Below are positions 17,429-24,905 of a DNA stretch of 56,389 nucleotides, one piece after another. The DNA comes from an uncultured Altererythrobacter sp. (GTDB lineage Bacteria > Pseudomonadota > Alphaproteobacteria > Sphingomonadales > Sphingomonadaceae): contig CAJXNC010000015.1 of the NCBI GenBank assembly GCA_913056125.1, positions 1 through 56,389 on the forward strand, written 5' to 3'. Within the stretch, counting starts at the first letter, position 1; every line of letters begins with the position of its first letter. Made by a program: the position numbers and the translations under genes. The notes below the pieces were generated by a model. It saw nothing but the letters and a program-made list of their open reading frames with translations, was not told the origin of the DNA and did not search any database.

Positions 17429-17929
17429 ATGAGCTCATTGATCACTGGCTTGGTCGGCGGCGCGATAGCCGCCTTGCTGTCAGCTTTAGCTCTTCGCAAT
17501 CAGAGGAAGGCAAGCCTTTGCGATGAAGACTGGAGGACGCTGCGTCCCGGCTGGTTTCTTCACGGCACCTTCATAGGATGCTGCGCATTTGTCGCCCTTG
17601 CCGTGACCTTCCTATTAGGCGGTGGTTCCTCCCTACCCGATGCCGAAACCCAGAATCTTTCGGCCGTGGGCATATTGGCCTCGTTTGCTCTCATGGCAGC
17701 TTATCTATGGTGGATTGCCTACGCCCGATCAATTGCCTGGAAGGACGGGACGCTTCGCGTGCGTTGGGCTTTCGGACGGGAGAGGCTTTGGAGGTTTGCC
17801 GAAGTGTCATCCGTCAAGGAGCGGGACTTTCTAGGCGACTGCCGTATTAGATTCACGGACGGCTCATCCATGACCTTTTCGCTCTACGTACACGGCGCGG
17901 AAGAGTTGCGTGCAAGGTTGCCGAGCTAA
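17429..17929 (+). CDS. Hypothetical membrane protein with C-terminal PH-like region
   Basis: A 166-residue protein with three hydrophobic segments (about 3-22, 45-65 and 80-98) followed by a strand-rich cytoplasmic tail: IAWKDGTLRVRWAFGRERLWRFAEVSSVKERDFLGDCRI. This alternation resembles the short PH-like domains of bacterial membrane proteins, but I cannot assign a family. Composition is AT-richer than neighbouring core genes. There is no clear Shine-Dalgarno. It is flanked by repeats R1 and R2. Confidence 0.6.
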   Translation: MSSLITGLVGGAIAALLSALALRNQRKASLCDEDWRTLRPGWFLHGTFIGCCAFVALAVTFLLGGGSSLPDAETQNLSAVGILASFALMAAYLWWIAYARSIAWKDGTLRVRWAFGRERLWRFAEVSSVKERDFLGDCRIRFTDGSSMTFSLYVHGAEELRARLPS

Positions 17930-17935
17930 AACCCG

Positions 17936-18024
17936 GCAACGACCGCAAATGGATCGCAAGCGGACGTTCCTGGCACCAACCGCTCTAATGTCGGCTAACG
18001 ACCCAATTGCGGACGTTCAGATTT
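17936..18024. repeat. Palindromic repeat R2
   Basis: Two copies of the same core occur back to back: GACCGCAAATGGATCGCAAG-CGGACGTT (17941-17968) and ACGACCCAATTGCGGACGTT (17999-18018), partly in inverted arrangement. They separate the 166-residue membrane gene from the PAP2 gene. Confidence 0.65.
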
Positions 18025-18086
18025 GATCCGAGTTAAGATAGGTTGATGTCTTGCGATTTCTTGGTATTTCAAAAGAGTTCTAGAGT

Positions 18087-19028
18087 GTGCAGGAAGAACA
18101 TTCGCTGTATTTCTTGTCGCTGTTGGCGACGCTGATGTCCGCGGTCGTGGCGGCATGTGTAGTGTTGCTCGCAGGTATGACGATGCCAACCCGTGCCGTT
18201 TCACTTATGGTCGGGTTTCCAGCGTTCTTCTATGCAATTCATTCCGTCTACAAAACTTGGCGTCCTGATCGGCGGCTAAGTTTGCTTGCTGGCAGTCAGG
18301 CTGTGCTCTTCGGAGCATCTTGCGCCGGAGCAACTCTGGCAAATGTCGGGTTGCGTTTGAGAATGCCGCTGCAAGATGACTTGCTTGCCGCGATAGACAA
18401 AGCGCTAGGAATCAATACGGCAGAGATCGTCCTTTGGTTTTCTAGGCTCCCGGACGTCGCAGAGCTACTGCGAATATTCTATCTCTCTACCGTCCCAGCT
18501 GTGTTTTTTTGCGCAATCTTCTTCAGTTTAAAGAGGGATGGCCGCAAGGTGTGGGAGTTGACCCTCGGATATTCCGGAGGTCTCTTCCTCTGTAGCGCAA
18601 TCTCATCTCTCGTCCCGGCCAAAGCCATTTTCTTCCATGCGGGCTTCACCTCACAGGAAGTTGCTGGCCTACCGGCCGGTGCTGGCCTCTACCATATGGG
18701 AGCGTTTAGCTATTTTCGTGATGGCTCCAATCTTGTCGTGGACATTGATAGGTTCGATGGTGTGGTAACCTTCCCATCGTTCCACACAATGATGGCCTTG
18801 GTCGTTGCATTCGCTTTTCGAGACTATTCTCGAACGAGCGTTGTCGCCTATTTATGGGCGCTTCTCGTCATTGTTTCGACAATTCCGATTGGCGGACATT
18901 ATGTAGTCGATCTGATTGCCGGAACGGGATTGTGGGCAGTGATCGTTCTTTCCGCCTTAGCCTGGTCGAGAAAGTCTTCGTTCCTTTGCTCTGATGACGA
19001 GCAAGCCAGTGCCAATCGTGTGGTGTAA
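18087..19028 (+). CDS. PAP2-superfamily membrane phosphatase (Aur1/inositolphosphotransferase-like)
   Basis: A 313-residue polytopic membrane protein with about six to seven hydrophobic segments. The C-terminal half carries the phosphatase signature: FPSFHTMMAL (PSxH motif with the first catalytic His) and IPIGGHYVVDLIAGTG (second His plus Asp). This is the PAP2_3 variant seen in inositolphosphoceramide-synthase-like enzymes, which would fit a sphingolipid-making sphingomonad, but the substrate is not proven. The start is a GTG at 18087. Base composition is clearly AT-rich relative to the core genes, which suggests transfer. It lies between repeats R2 and C. Confidence 0.8.
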   Translation: MQEEHSLYFLSLLATLMSAVVAACVVLLAGMTMPTRAVSLMVGFPAFFYAIHSVYKTWRPDRRLSLLAGSQAVLFGASCAGATLANVGLRLRMPLQDDLLAAIDKALGINTAEIVLWFSRLPDVAELLRIFYLSTVPAVFFCAIFFSLKRDGRKVWELTLGYSGGLFLCSAISSLVPAKAIFFHAGFTSQEVAGLPAGAGLYHMGAFSYFRDGSNLVVDIDRFDGVVTFPSFHTMMALVVAFAFRDYSRTSVVAYLWALLVIVSTIPIGGHYVVDLIAGTGLWAVIVLSALAWSRKSSFLCSDDEQASANRVV

Positions 19029-19076
19029 CGCCCGAAGTCCAACGAGGATTGGACAATCGCGCATCCAAGTGAAGAT

Positions 19077-19258
19077 GTCTGCTTTCCACGCGATTTCGGT
19101 CACCTGTCGTAAACAGACAAGATTTGCAGCTATCGTTGCGGAGGATCGCATGGAGCGGGCGAAGAGAATCGTGCGTTACCACAATTCTTGATCGTCACCG
19201 TCTGAATACACCCCTCACTGCCATCAACCGAACGTCCGAGAATGGGTGGAAAGCGGAC
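19077..19258. repeat. 182-bp tRNA-Gly-like element, copy C
   Basis: A full-length copy with a good right terminal repeat (GGGTGGAAAGCGGAC). The tRNA-like 17 nt at offset 74 (19151-19167) match tRNA-Gly with one mismatch. The offset of 74 is the same in A, B, C and D, so the copies align without gaps over this part. It separates the PAP2 gene from the 81-residue gene; the rest of 19029-19284 appears empty. Confidence 0.85.
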
Positions 19259-19284
19259 TTTTGCCAAGCCCTACAGTATCATCC

Positions 19285-19530
19285 TCATCGGCCTCTCCGG
19301 CGAGCAACCTTGATGGCCAACCAAACCATGAGGCCGACAGGAGCGGCAATGGCGAAAGAGGGGAGCAGCACCTGCGTCAAAAATCCCTTCTGACATGAGG
19401 TGCCAGGCGCACAGTCTCCTAGCGCGTCAGCGACAAGCAGGAACAAGAAGATCGGCGTACCGACCAGAGTGGAAGCGATGCAACCCCACCTCTCTTCGGT
19501 GGAGCGTCCAGTATAGCCTTCGTCATCCAT
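19285..19530 (-). CDS. Hypothetical small membrane protein, 81 residues
   Basis: Two hydrophobic segments (about 18-36 and 52-74) are joined by a short loop with two Cys (DCAPGTSCQKG), which could form a periplasmic disulfide. The N-terminus is acidic and the C-terminus basic (KVARRRGR), consistent with an in-out-in hairpin. No family is recognised. It lies between repeats C and R3 inside the accessory block. Confidence 0.5.
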   Translation of the reverse strand: MDDEGYTGRSTEERWGCIASTLVGTPIFLFLLVADALGDCAPGTSCQKGFLTQVLLPSFAIAAPVGLMVWLAIKVARRRGR

Positions 19531-19554
19531 TGGAGCAGGATAGTCGCAGCAGCC

Positions 19555-19636
19555 TCGTCCGCAATGGGTCGCAAGCGGCCATTATCGCAATCGTGGATCG
19601 GAACGTCCGCTTACGACCCATTTGCGGTCATTCGGC
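19555..19636. repeat. Palindromic repeat R3
   Basis: GTCCGCAATGGGTCGCAAGC (19557-19576) and the inverted GCTTACGACCCATTTGCGGTC (about 19609-19629) form a long imperfect hairpin of the same family as R1, R2 and the ends of A-C. It separates the 81- and 60-residue genes. Confidence 0.75.
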
Positions 19637-19683
19637 CTACCACCCCACTTGCAGACTTTTGACACGCGGGGCACATTGCTCTC

Positions 19684-19866
19684 ATGGGCAAGCGATCAGG
19701 CATACCTCATCAAGACGACGAATTGGACAAGCTCAGCAACGAGGAGTTGCTTTCAGAGCTAGAGCGTTCGCGCGTCCGATTAAGCATCGCGCCTTCAGCC
19801 AAAATCGCGAAGCAGTGGCACAAGCGCATTCATTGGCTTCAGGTTGCTATAGCAGCTCGGGACTGA
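19684..19866 (+). CDS. Hypothetical 60-residue protein
   Basis: A short soluble, probably helical protein: an acidic segment DELDKLSNEELLSELERSR followed by a basic half (KIAKQWHKRIHWLQVAI). No family is recognised and no ribosome binding site is clear. It fits the pattern of one gene between two repeats (R3 and D), which is the main reason to keep it. Confidence 0.4.
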   Translation: MGKRSGIPHQDDELDKLSNEELLSELERSRVRLSIAPSAKIAKQWHKRIHWLQVAIAARD

Positions 19867-19868
19867 AG

Positions 19869-19959
19869 GTCCGCTTTCCACCCAATAGCGGTCACCTGTC
19901 AGAAGCAGACAAGAATTGCGACTATTGGTGCGGAGGATTCCGTGGAGCGGGCGATGAGA
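19869..19959. repeat. Half element D fused to the 3' end of tRNA-Gly
   Basis: The left terminal repeat GTCCGCTTTCCACCCA and the following 58 bp are the same as in copies A-C. At offset 74 the sequence runs directly into the CCA end of the intact tRNA-Gly (19943 onward). No right terminal repeat follows the tRNA. D is therefore either the parent locus of the element or an integration junction. Confidence 0.8.
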
Positions 19960-20017
19960 TTCGAACTCACGACCCCAACCTTGGCAAGGTTGTGCTCTAC
20001 CCCTGAGCTACGCCCGC
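19943..20017 (-). tRNA. tRNA-Gly (anticodon GCC)
   Basis: On the minus strand a 75-nt cloverleaf begins GCGGGCG and ends CGCCCGC-T-CCA with the CCA encoded. It contains TAGCTCAGGGGTAGAGC (D arm), the anticodon loop TTGCCAA giving GCC, and GTTCGAATC (T arm). The 7-bp acceptor stem pairs perfectly. It marks the right border of the accessory block and its 3' end is shared with the repeats to its left. Confidence 0.97.
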
Positions 20018-20213
20018 TCACTGGCGCTCTACCGGAAGGCCGTTTGGGCCTTATCCCGGTGGGGAGGCGGGCGATTAGCAGCGGCTTGTGATGCTTGCAA
20101 GAGGCAATTCGCGTAGAACTGCGGACCGCCCCAAATTCCCCGCACACCCTTCACAAACGGGCGGAATGCTCCACATAGGGGCTAAGTGATTCACGACCAG
20201 CAGGAGCAGCCAA

Positions 20214-21128
20214 TTGGCAAGCATGGGCCTTAACATGGACGAGCAGAAAGCCGTCGAGCGATTCCGCCAGCAGGTGGTCGATCCTTCCCAGGACAAGCTC
20301 GTCGTCCTCGATTTCTGGGCCGAATGGTGCGGGCCTTGCAAGGCCCTGGCGCCGATGCTCGAAAAGGTCTGCGCCGAATATGCCGACAAGGGCGTGGAGC
20401 TGGTGAAGATCAATGTCGACGAGGAAGGCTTCATTGCCGGCCAGTTCCAGGTCAAGTCGATCCCCACGGTCTATGCCATCTTCCAGGGCCAGCCCGTGGC
20501 TGACCTCACTCCAGCGCGCACCGAATCGCAATTGAAGGGCGCGCTGGACCAGATCCTTGCGCAATTGCCGATAAAGGGTGGCGATGCCGGCGGGGATGGG
20601 CCCGATATCGACCAGCTGGTCGAAATGGGCGAAAAGATGCTGGCCGATGGCGATGCCGAACGCGCCGCGTCGGCCTTCATGCAGATCGCCCAGATGGCGC
20701 CCGACAAGCCCGAAGTCGTCTCCGGCCTGATCCGTGCCCTGCTTGCCGCGGGACATGCGGAAGAAGCCAAATCTGCCTATGACGGGCTGCCGCAAGAGCT
20801 GAAGGACGATCCGATTGTCCAGCAGGCGCATAGCGCGCTCGAACTGGCCGCGACTCAGGTTGATGACAGCGAATTGCAGGCGCTGCGCGCGGCTGCAGCC
20901 GAGCGCCCGGCGGACATGGACGCGCAATTCGCCTTTGCCGAGGCCGCCTTTGCCGGTGGACAGCGCGACGAGGCTGCCGAAGTCCTGCTCAAGATGGTCG
21001 AAGCCGATCCCGAGTGGAACGAAGGTGCAGCCAAGGCCAAGCTGCTGCAGATCTTCGATGCCGTGGGACTGGAAGACCCCTGGGTTTCCGCCTGGCGACG
21101 CAAGCTCTCGCTGCTGCTGTTCGGATAA
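20214..21128 (+). CDS. Thioredoxin-TPR protein (CnoX/YbbN-like co-chaperone)
   Basis: A 304-residue protein with an N-terminal thioredoxin domain (about 10-120, active site WCGPC at 38-42, cis-Pro in KSIPTVYAI) and a helical tetratricopeptide region (about 130-300). This is the architecture of E. coli CnoX/YbbN, a holdase that protects substrates from oxidation and hands them to GroEL. The alphaproteobacterial form keeps both Cys, so redox activity is likely. The TTG at 20214 has AGGAG seven bases upstream; an ATG at 20223 is an alternative start. The Lon-N domain gene follows after 10 bp, which suggests an operon. Confidence 0.92.
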   Translation: MASMGLNMDEQKAVERFRQQVVDPSQDKLVVLDFWAEWCGPCKALAPMLEKVCAEYADKGVELVKINVDEEGFIAGQFQVKSIPTVYAIFQGQPVADLTPARTESQLKGALDQILAQLPIKGGDAGGDGPDIDQLVEMGEKMLADGDAERAASAFMQIAQMAPDKPEVVSGLIRALLAAGHAEEAKSAYDGLPQELKDDPIVQQAHSALELAATQVDDSELQALRAAAAERPADMDAQFAFAEAAFAGGQRDEAAEVLLKMVEADPEWNEGAAKAKLLQIFDAVGLEDPWVSAWRRKLSLLLFG

Positions 21129-21138
21129 GCGCCCGGGA

Positions 21139-21753
21139 ATGAGCGCGACACGTCTTTCCATTTTTCCCCTGTCGGGAGCGATCCTGTTTCCCGGCCTGCA
21201 ATTACCGCTGCACATCTTCGAGCCGCGTTACCGCGCCATGGTCGGAGATGCGCTAGCGCGCGACCGTCGGATCGCGATGATCCAGCCGCAGGATTCGGCC
21301 GATGATGCACCGCTCTTTTCAATCGGCTGCGTCGGCAAGATCGAAGATGTCGAGACGTCGGAAGACGGCCGCTACAATATCGTGCTAACCGGGGAATCGC
21401 GCTTTCGCCTGTTGCGCGAACTCGATGTCACCACCCCCTTCCGCCAGGTGGAGGCCGAACTGCTGCCCGAACCCGAGGATGAATTCCTTTCCAGCGCCGA
21501 GCGGGCCAGCTTCGAAAGCGAGGCACGCAAATTCGCCGAGGCGCAGGGCTATTCGGTCGATTGGGAATCGGTCGCCCAACTGGACGATGTCTCGTTGATC
21601 AACGGACTATCGCAGATCGCGCCCTTCGATGCGGCGAGCAAGCAGGCCCTGCTCGAGGCGCCAGACCTCAAGGAACGCTGCGAGCTGATGGTCCAGCTGA
21701 TGGAGTTCTTCGGCCGCGGCGATCCCGATGAGGGTAGAGTCACGTTGCAGTGA
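21139..21753 (+). CDS. Lon N-terminal (substrate-binding) domain protein
   Basis: A 204-residue stand-alone LON substrate-binding domain: LSIFPLSGAILFPGLQLPLHIFEPRYRAMV, then IGCVGKIEDVETSEDGRYNIVLTGESRFRLL. No AAA or protease domain follows. Such proteins are widespread and uncharacterised; binding of protein substrates is inferred from the domain alone. It is the second gene of an operon with the thioredoxin-TPR protein, which hints at a shared protein-quality role. Confidence 0.92.
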   Translation: MSATRLSIFPLSGAILFPGLQLPLHIFEPRYRAMVGDALARDRRIAMIQPQDSADDAPLFSIGCVGKIEDVETSEDGRYNIVLTGESRFRLLRELDVTTPFRQVEAELLPEPEDEFLSSAERASFESEARKFAEAQGYSVDWESVAQLDDVSLINGLSQIAPFDAASKQALLEAPDLKERCELMVQLMEFFGRGDPDEGRVTLQ

Positions 21754-21757
21754 CTAC

Positions 21758-21777
21758 GCAGGCCCATCCGGGCCTGC
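21758..21777 (+). terminator. Hairpin after the Lon-N gene
   Basis: A perfect 8-bp stem GCAGGCCC-ATCC-GGGCCTGC starts 4 bases after the stop codon. There is no T-run, so it may be a Rho-independent terminator of the weak GC-rich type or an mRNA 3'-end stabiliser. Confidence 0.55.
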
Positions 21778-21839
21778 ATCCTCGGGGCTATTCCCTCCGC
21801 CGGGACATTCGTTCCGGCTGCGGGGCACCTGCGGACGGC

Positions 21840-21990
21840 CGGTCGGCCTTGCGCTCGGCTCCGCCTCGCGTCCCAGCGCATTCCTGATAGGTCGAGCCAG
21901 AACGGGCCGCAGGCCCGCAAGCGCGACTGCGCGCCCGCAGCGAGTCCAGCTCTGCTGGACGGAAGCGAGGATAGCCAAGTGAGCGGATGC
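21840..21990. repeat. Convergent-intergenic repeat, diverged copy 3
   Basis: The gap between the converging Lon-N and marC genes holds GC-rich repeats. CTGCGGACGGCC resembles the flank of the repeat at 40773-40860. CCCGCAGCGAG followed by the perfect hairpin GTCCAGC-TCT-GCTGGAC (21944-21960) and GCGAGGATAGCC...GCGGATGCGAAC follows the order of the element at 3921-4006. The resemblance is weaker than between the other two copies. Confidence 0.5.
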
Positions 21991-22013
21991 GAACGCCGGC
22001 GCTTGAGGCCAAA

Positions 22014-22634
22014 CTAGGTAAAACTTCCCTTCAGCCCGTCGATCACGAATTGTGCGGCGAGCGCGGCCAGCAGCACGCCAAGCAGACGGGTAACTACTGC
22101 CTCCACCTTGTCCCCGAAGACGCGCATTAACGGGGCCGCAGCCATCAGGGCGATGAGTGTCAGCGTCATGACGGCGGCCAATGCGGCAAGGATCACCAGC
22201 GTCTGCTCGGTGCCTTCGGCCTGCGACATCAGCAGCATGATCGAGGCAATCGCACCCGGCCCGGCCAGCATGGGCATGGCCATCGGGAAGACGGAAACGT
22301 CTTCGATTTCCGGAGTGGCGCGGATTTTGTCCGCCCGCTCCGTGCGCCTCTGCGTGCGCTTCTCGAACACCATTTCCAGTGCGATCAGGAACAGCATCAC
22401 GCCGCCGGCAATGCGAAAGCTGTCGAGCTCGATATGCAAGGCGGCAAGCAATTGCTCCCCGAACAGGGCGAAGCCGAACAGGATCAGGCTGGCAATCGCT
22501 GCGGCGCGGATCGCCATGACCTTCTGGTCGCGCGAACTCGCATCGGCGACCAGCCCGGCATAGATCGGCGCGCAGCCCGGCGGGTCGATCACCACGAACA
22601 GGGTAACGAAAGCGGAGAGGAAGAGTTCGAGCAT
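22014..22634 (-). CDS. MarC family membrane protein
   Basis: A 206-residue inner-membrane protein with six hydrophobic segments. The N-terminal FVTLFVVIDPPGCAPIYAGL and the central FPMAMPMLAGPGAIASIMLL are the MarC (UPF0056) signatures. Despite its name the family has no proven part in multiple antibiotic resistance, and its transport role is unknown. The small lipoprotein gene upstream ends 3 bp before this start, so they are likely an operon. Confidence 0.93.
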   Translation of the reverse strand: MLELFLSAFVTLFVVIDPPGCAPIYAGLVADASSRDQKVMAIRAAAIASLILFGFALFGEQLLAALHIELDSFRIAGGVMLFLIALEMVFEKRTQRRTERADKIRATPEIEDVSVFPMAMPMLAGPGAIASIMLLMSQAEGTEQTLVILAALAAVMTLTLIALMAAAPLMRVFGDKVEAVVTRLLGVLLAALAAQFVIDGLKGSFT

Positions 22635-22637
22635 CTG

Positions 22638-23405
22638 CTATTGGGCCAAGGCTGGGAAGCTGAGATCGAGGACTTGCTCGAGCTCGCCATTGCGCAGGTA
22701 ATGCACGATCACGCCGCGCGTTCCATCGGCAAACTGGTCCCACTGCCAGACCAGGCTACGGTCTTGCGACAGGCCCATTTCGCTTTCTTCCGCCATGGAG
22801 ATGCTCAGGTGACGGCCATCTTCCTTTGCCGGCGAGCAATCTGCCACATGGCCGGTGATGGAAGTCAGCTCCGACACAACGATCGTATCCTCGTCCGGCT
22901 CGACTTCGGGCGGAGGCGCAGGCGGTTGCGGATTGTCCGGCGCACCTATGTCATAGGTCCATTTGTAGGTCCGCAAATCGTCCTGCAGCGCCCAGACGGT
23001 GGCATAGCTTCCCACCAATCCATCGGGATCGGTGAAGCGCCCGGTGGTCACCGCCAGCGATCCGTCGCAACTGGTCCAGATTTCGTCCGGCGCCCAGCGC
23101 ACCGCTTCTGGCGGATCGGCCCGTCCGGAGAGAAAGCTGTCGGCATCCACCACGCCATCCGGCGTGTGGATCACGGCATTACTGGCCGCGAAACTGCGAA
23201 AGGCAGTCCACTGCCCGTCCTCGCGTGCGGCGAGGGCAAAGGCGAAATCGGCGGCCGCGACCTTGCCCGGATCGCCGATGGGATCGAGCGGCGGCCTGCC
23301 CGCCGTGCTGATGCGCTGCGGGCCGGGAATATTCGTGTTGGGCCCCGGATTGCAGGCGGTGAGCGCGAAGGCCGTGCCGATGAGGATCGCGATGGGGAGT
23401 TTCAT
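22638..23405 (-). CDS. Hypothetical lipoprotein, 255 residues
   Basis: The N-terminus has a lipoprotein signal with lipobox LTAC (Cys near residue 18). The mature part has an NTF2-like feel: ADFAFALAAREDGQWTAFRSF, AVIHTPDGVVDADSFL, then SCDGSLAVTTGRFTDPDGLVGSYATVW, followed by a proline-rich linker (PPAPPPEVEPDEDT) and a C-terminal strand-rich part with one Cys. I cannot assign a function. It is upstream of marC on the same strand. Confidence 0.75.
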   Translation of the reverse strand: MKLPIAILIGTAFALTACNPGPNTNIPGPQRISTAGRPPLDPIGDPGKVAAADFAFALAAREDGQWTAFRSFAASNAVIHTPDGVVDADSFLSGRADPPEAVRWAPDEIWTSCDGSLAVTTGRFTDPDGLVGSYATVWALQDDLRTYKWTYDIGAPDNPQPPAPPPEVEPDEDTIVVSELTSITGHVADCSPAKEDGRHLSISMAEESEMGLSQDRSLVWQWDQFADGTRGVIVHYLRNGELEQVLDLSFPALAQ

Positions 23406-23436
23406 GCGTCAGGCCTGCGCCCGCCACCGCCCAATG

Positions 23437-23730
23437 TCAAAGGGTCGAGTAGGCGAGGTTGCCGATGATGATGTTGAGAATGTTGAGGCCGACGATCAGC
23501 ACCAGCGGCGAGAAGTCGATGGCCCCGGTATTGGGCATTATCTTGCGGATCGGATTGAGGATGGGATCGAGCAGGGCATTCACCGCACGCCAGATCGCAT
23601 TCACGAAATCATTGTGCATGTTCACGACATTGAAGCTGATCAGCAGGCCGAGCACGAATTGCACGATCACGAAGAAAATGATGATCGAGACGAGATAGCC
23701 AATGATCTGCGAGAGAGTGATGAGCAGCAC
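23437..23730 (-). CDS. YggT family membrane protein
   Basis: A 97-residue protein with two hydrophobic segments (about 5-30 and 72-95) and the YggT core VNAIWRAVNALLDPILNPIRKIMPNTGAIDFSPLVLIVGL. YggT proteins have been linked to osmotic shock tolerance and, in other bacteria, to division-site organisation; the role here is unknown. The GTG start has AGGAAGAGG upstream. It follows argB on the same strand. Confidence 0.93.
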   Translation of the reverse strand: MLLITLSQIIGYLVSIIIFFVIVQFVLGLLISFNVVNMHNDFVNAIWRAVNALLDPILNPIRKIMPNTGAIDFSPLVLIVGLNILNIIIGNLAYSTL

Positions 23731-23843
23731 GAGCGAAACCTCTTCCTATTGCGTCCCCGGGGCGGAACCTAGACCAACCGCGCCCGGTGTATCAACCATG
23801 TAAGACGCAGGGGCGCCGGCACAAGGCCTTGGACAAACCGGGC

Positions 23844-24740
23844 TCAGGCGGAAACGAGCGTGCCTGCACCGCGACTGGTAAAGAATTCGAGCAGCATGGC
23901 ATGCGGCACGCGCCCGTCGAGCACGACGGCCGCCTCGCAGCCGCCTTCCACCGCATGGACGCAGGTCTCCAGCTTGGGAATCATGCCGCCCTTGATCGTG
24001 CCGTCGTCCTTGAGCGCGGCGATATCCGCCGGCTTGAGGTCGGTCAGCAGCTTGCCTTCTTTGTCGAGCACGCCCGTCACGTCGGTCAGCAGGAACAGGC
24101 GCGCCGCACCCAGGGCCGCAGCAATAGCGCCTGCCATCGTATCGGCATTGATATTGTAGGTGTGGCCCTGCCCGTCCGTGGCGATCGGGGCGATAATCGG
24201 GATCATACCGGCATCGCTGGCGGTCTTGAGAATCTTGGTATCGACATGCTTGGGCTCGCCCACGAAACCGAGATCCACCGCCTGTTCGATCTGGCTGTCC
24301 GGGTCCTTGACCGTGCGCGTCACCTTTTCGGCCAGCACCAGCTTGCCGTCCTTGCCCGACAGGCCGATCGCCGTGCCGCCGGCCTGGTTGATCCAGCTGA
24401 CCAGCTCCTTGTTGATCGCGCCCGACAGCACCATTTCGGCCACGCTAGCGGTTTCCTTGTCGGTCACGCGCAGTCCATCGACGAATTGCGATTCCACGCC
24501 CAGCTTCTTGAGCATGGCGCCGATCTGCGGGCCGCCGCCATGCACCACCACCGGGTTGATGCCCACGGCCTTGAGCAGCACGATGTCCTCGGCGAAATCC
24601 TGCGCCGCCTCGGGATCGCCCATGGCATGGCCGCCATATTTTACCACGAAACTGCGCCCCGCATAACGCTGGAAATAGGGCAATGCCTCGATCAGCGTTT
24701 CGGCCTTGGCCAGCATGGTCTTGTCGCGACAATTGGTCAT
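23844..24740 (-). CDS. argB: Acetylglutamate kinase
   Basis: A 298-residue amino-acid kinase phosphorylating N-acetyl-L-glutamate, the second step of arginine synthesis. Visible blocks are [12 protein letters not shown] (ATP site), [39 protein letters not shown] and [14 protein letters not shown]. The longer N-terminus ([13 protein letters not shown]) is typical of the arginine-sensitive hexameric type, so feedback inhibition is likely. The ATG at 24740 is chosen; a second ATG lies 8 codons in. The frame above it reads through an unrelated leader. It is divergent from the PPK2 gene. Confidence 0.95.
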   Translation of the reverse strand: MTNCRDKTMLAKAETLIEALPYFQRYAGRSFVVKYGGHAMGDPEAAQDFAEDIVLLKAVGINPVVVHGGGPQIGAMLKKLGVESQFVDGLRVTDKETASVAEMVLSGAINKELVSWINQAGGTAIGLSGKDGKLVLAEKVTRTVKDPDSQIEQAVDLGFVGEPKHVDTKILKTASDAGMIPIIAPIATDGQGHTYNINADTMAGAIAAALGAARLFLLTDVTGVLDKEGKLLTDLKPADIAALKDDGTIKGGMIPKLETCVHAVEGGCEAAVVLDGRVPHAMLLEFFTSRGAGTLVSA

Positions 24741-24905
24741 AGTGTTGCGCGCAATAGTCGCTTTGGGCTGGGCTGCATAGTCGGCAGGCTCGATCCATTC
24801 CGCAGATAATGTGGGCGCGATTGGCCCGCCAATGGACAGAAGGGCGGATGTAGCCGCGGCGGTTACTGGTGCAGCGGACACTTGCGGCATTCCGCACGCG
24901 GTGGA

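Noticed and set aside
18868-19182. Minus-strand frame reading through element C, and similar frames in A (15741-16010)
   Set aside because: Their shared peptide comes only from translating the non-coding element; frames are not otherwise conserved and overlap the PAP2 gene.
15827-19959. CRISPR array
   Set aside because: The repeats are about 182 bp with whole genes between them, not short repeats with uniform spacers, and no cas genes are present.
15768-20020. Integron cassette array with attC sites
   Set aside because: The repeats lack the paired RYYYAAC/GTTRRRY core sites (only one GTTAGAC occurs, near 17393) and no tyrosine integrase gene is present. Gene orientation is mixed. The array remains interesting, but not as a standard integron.
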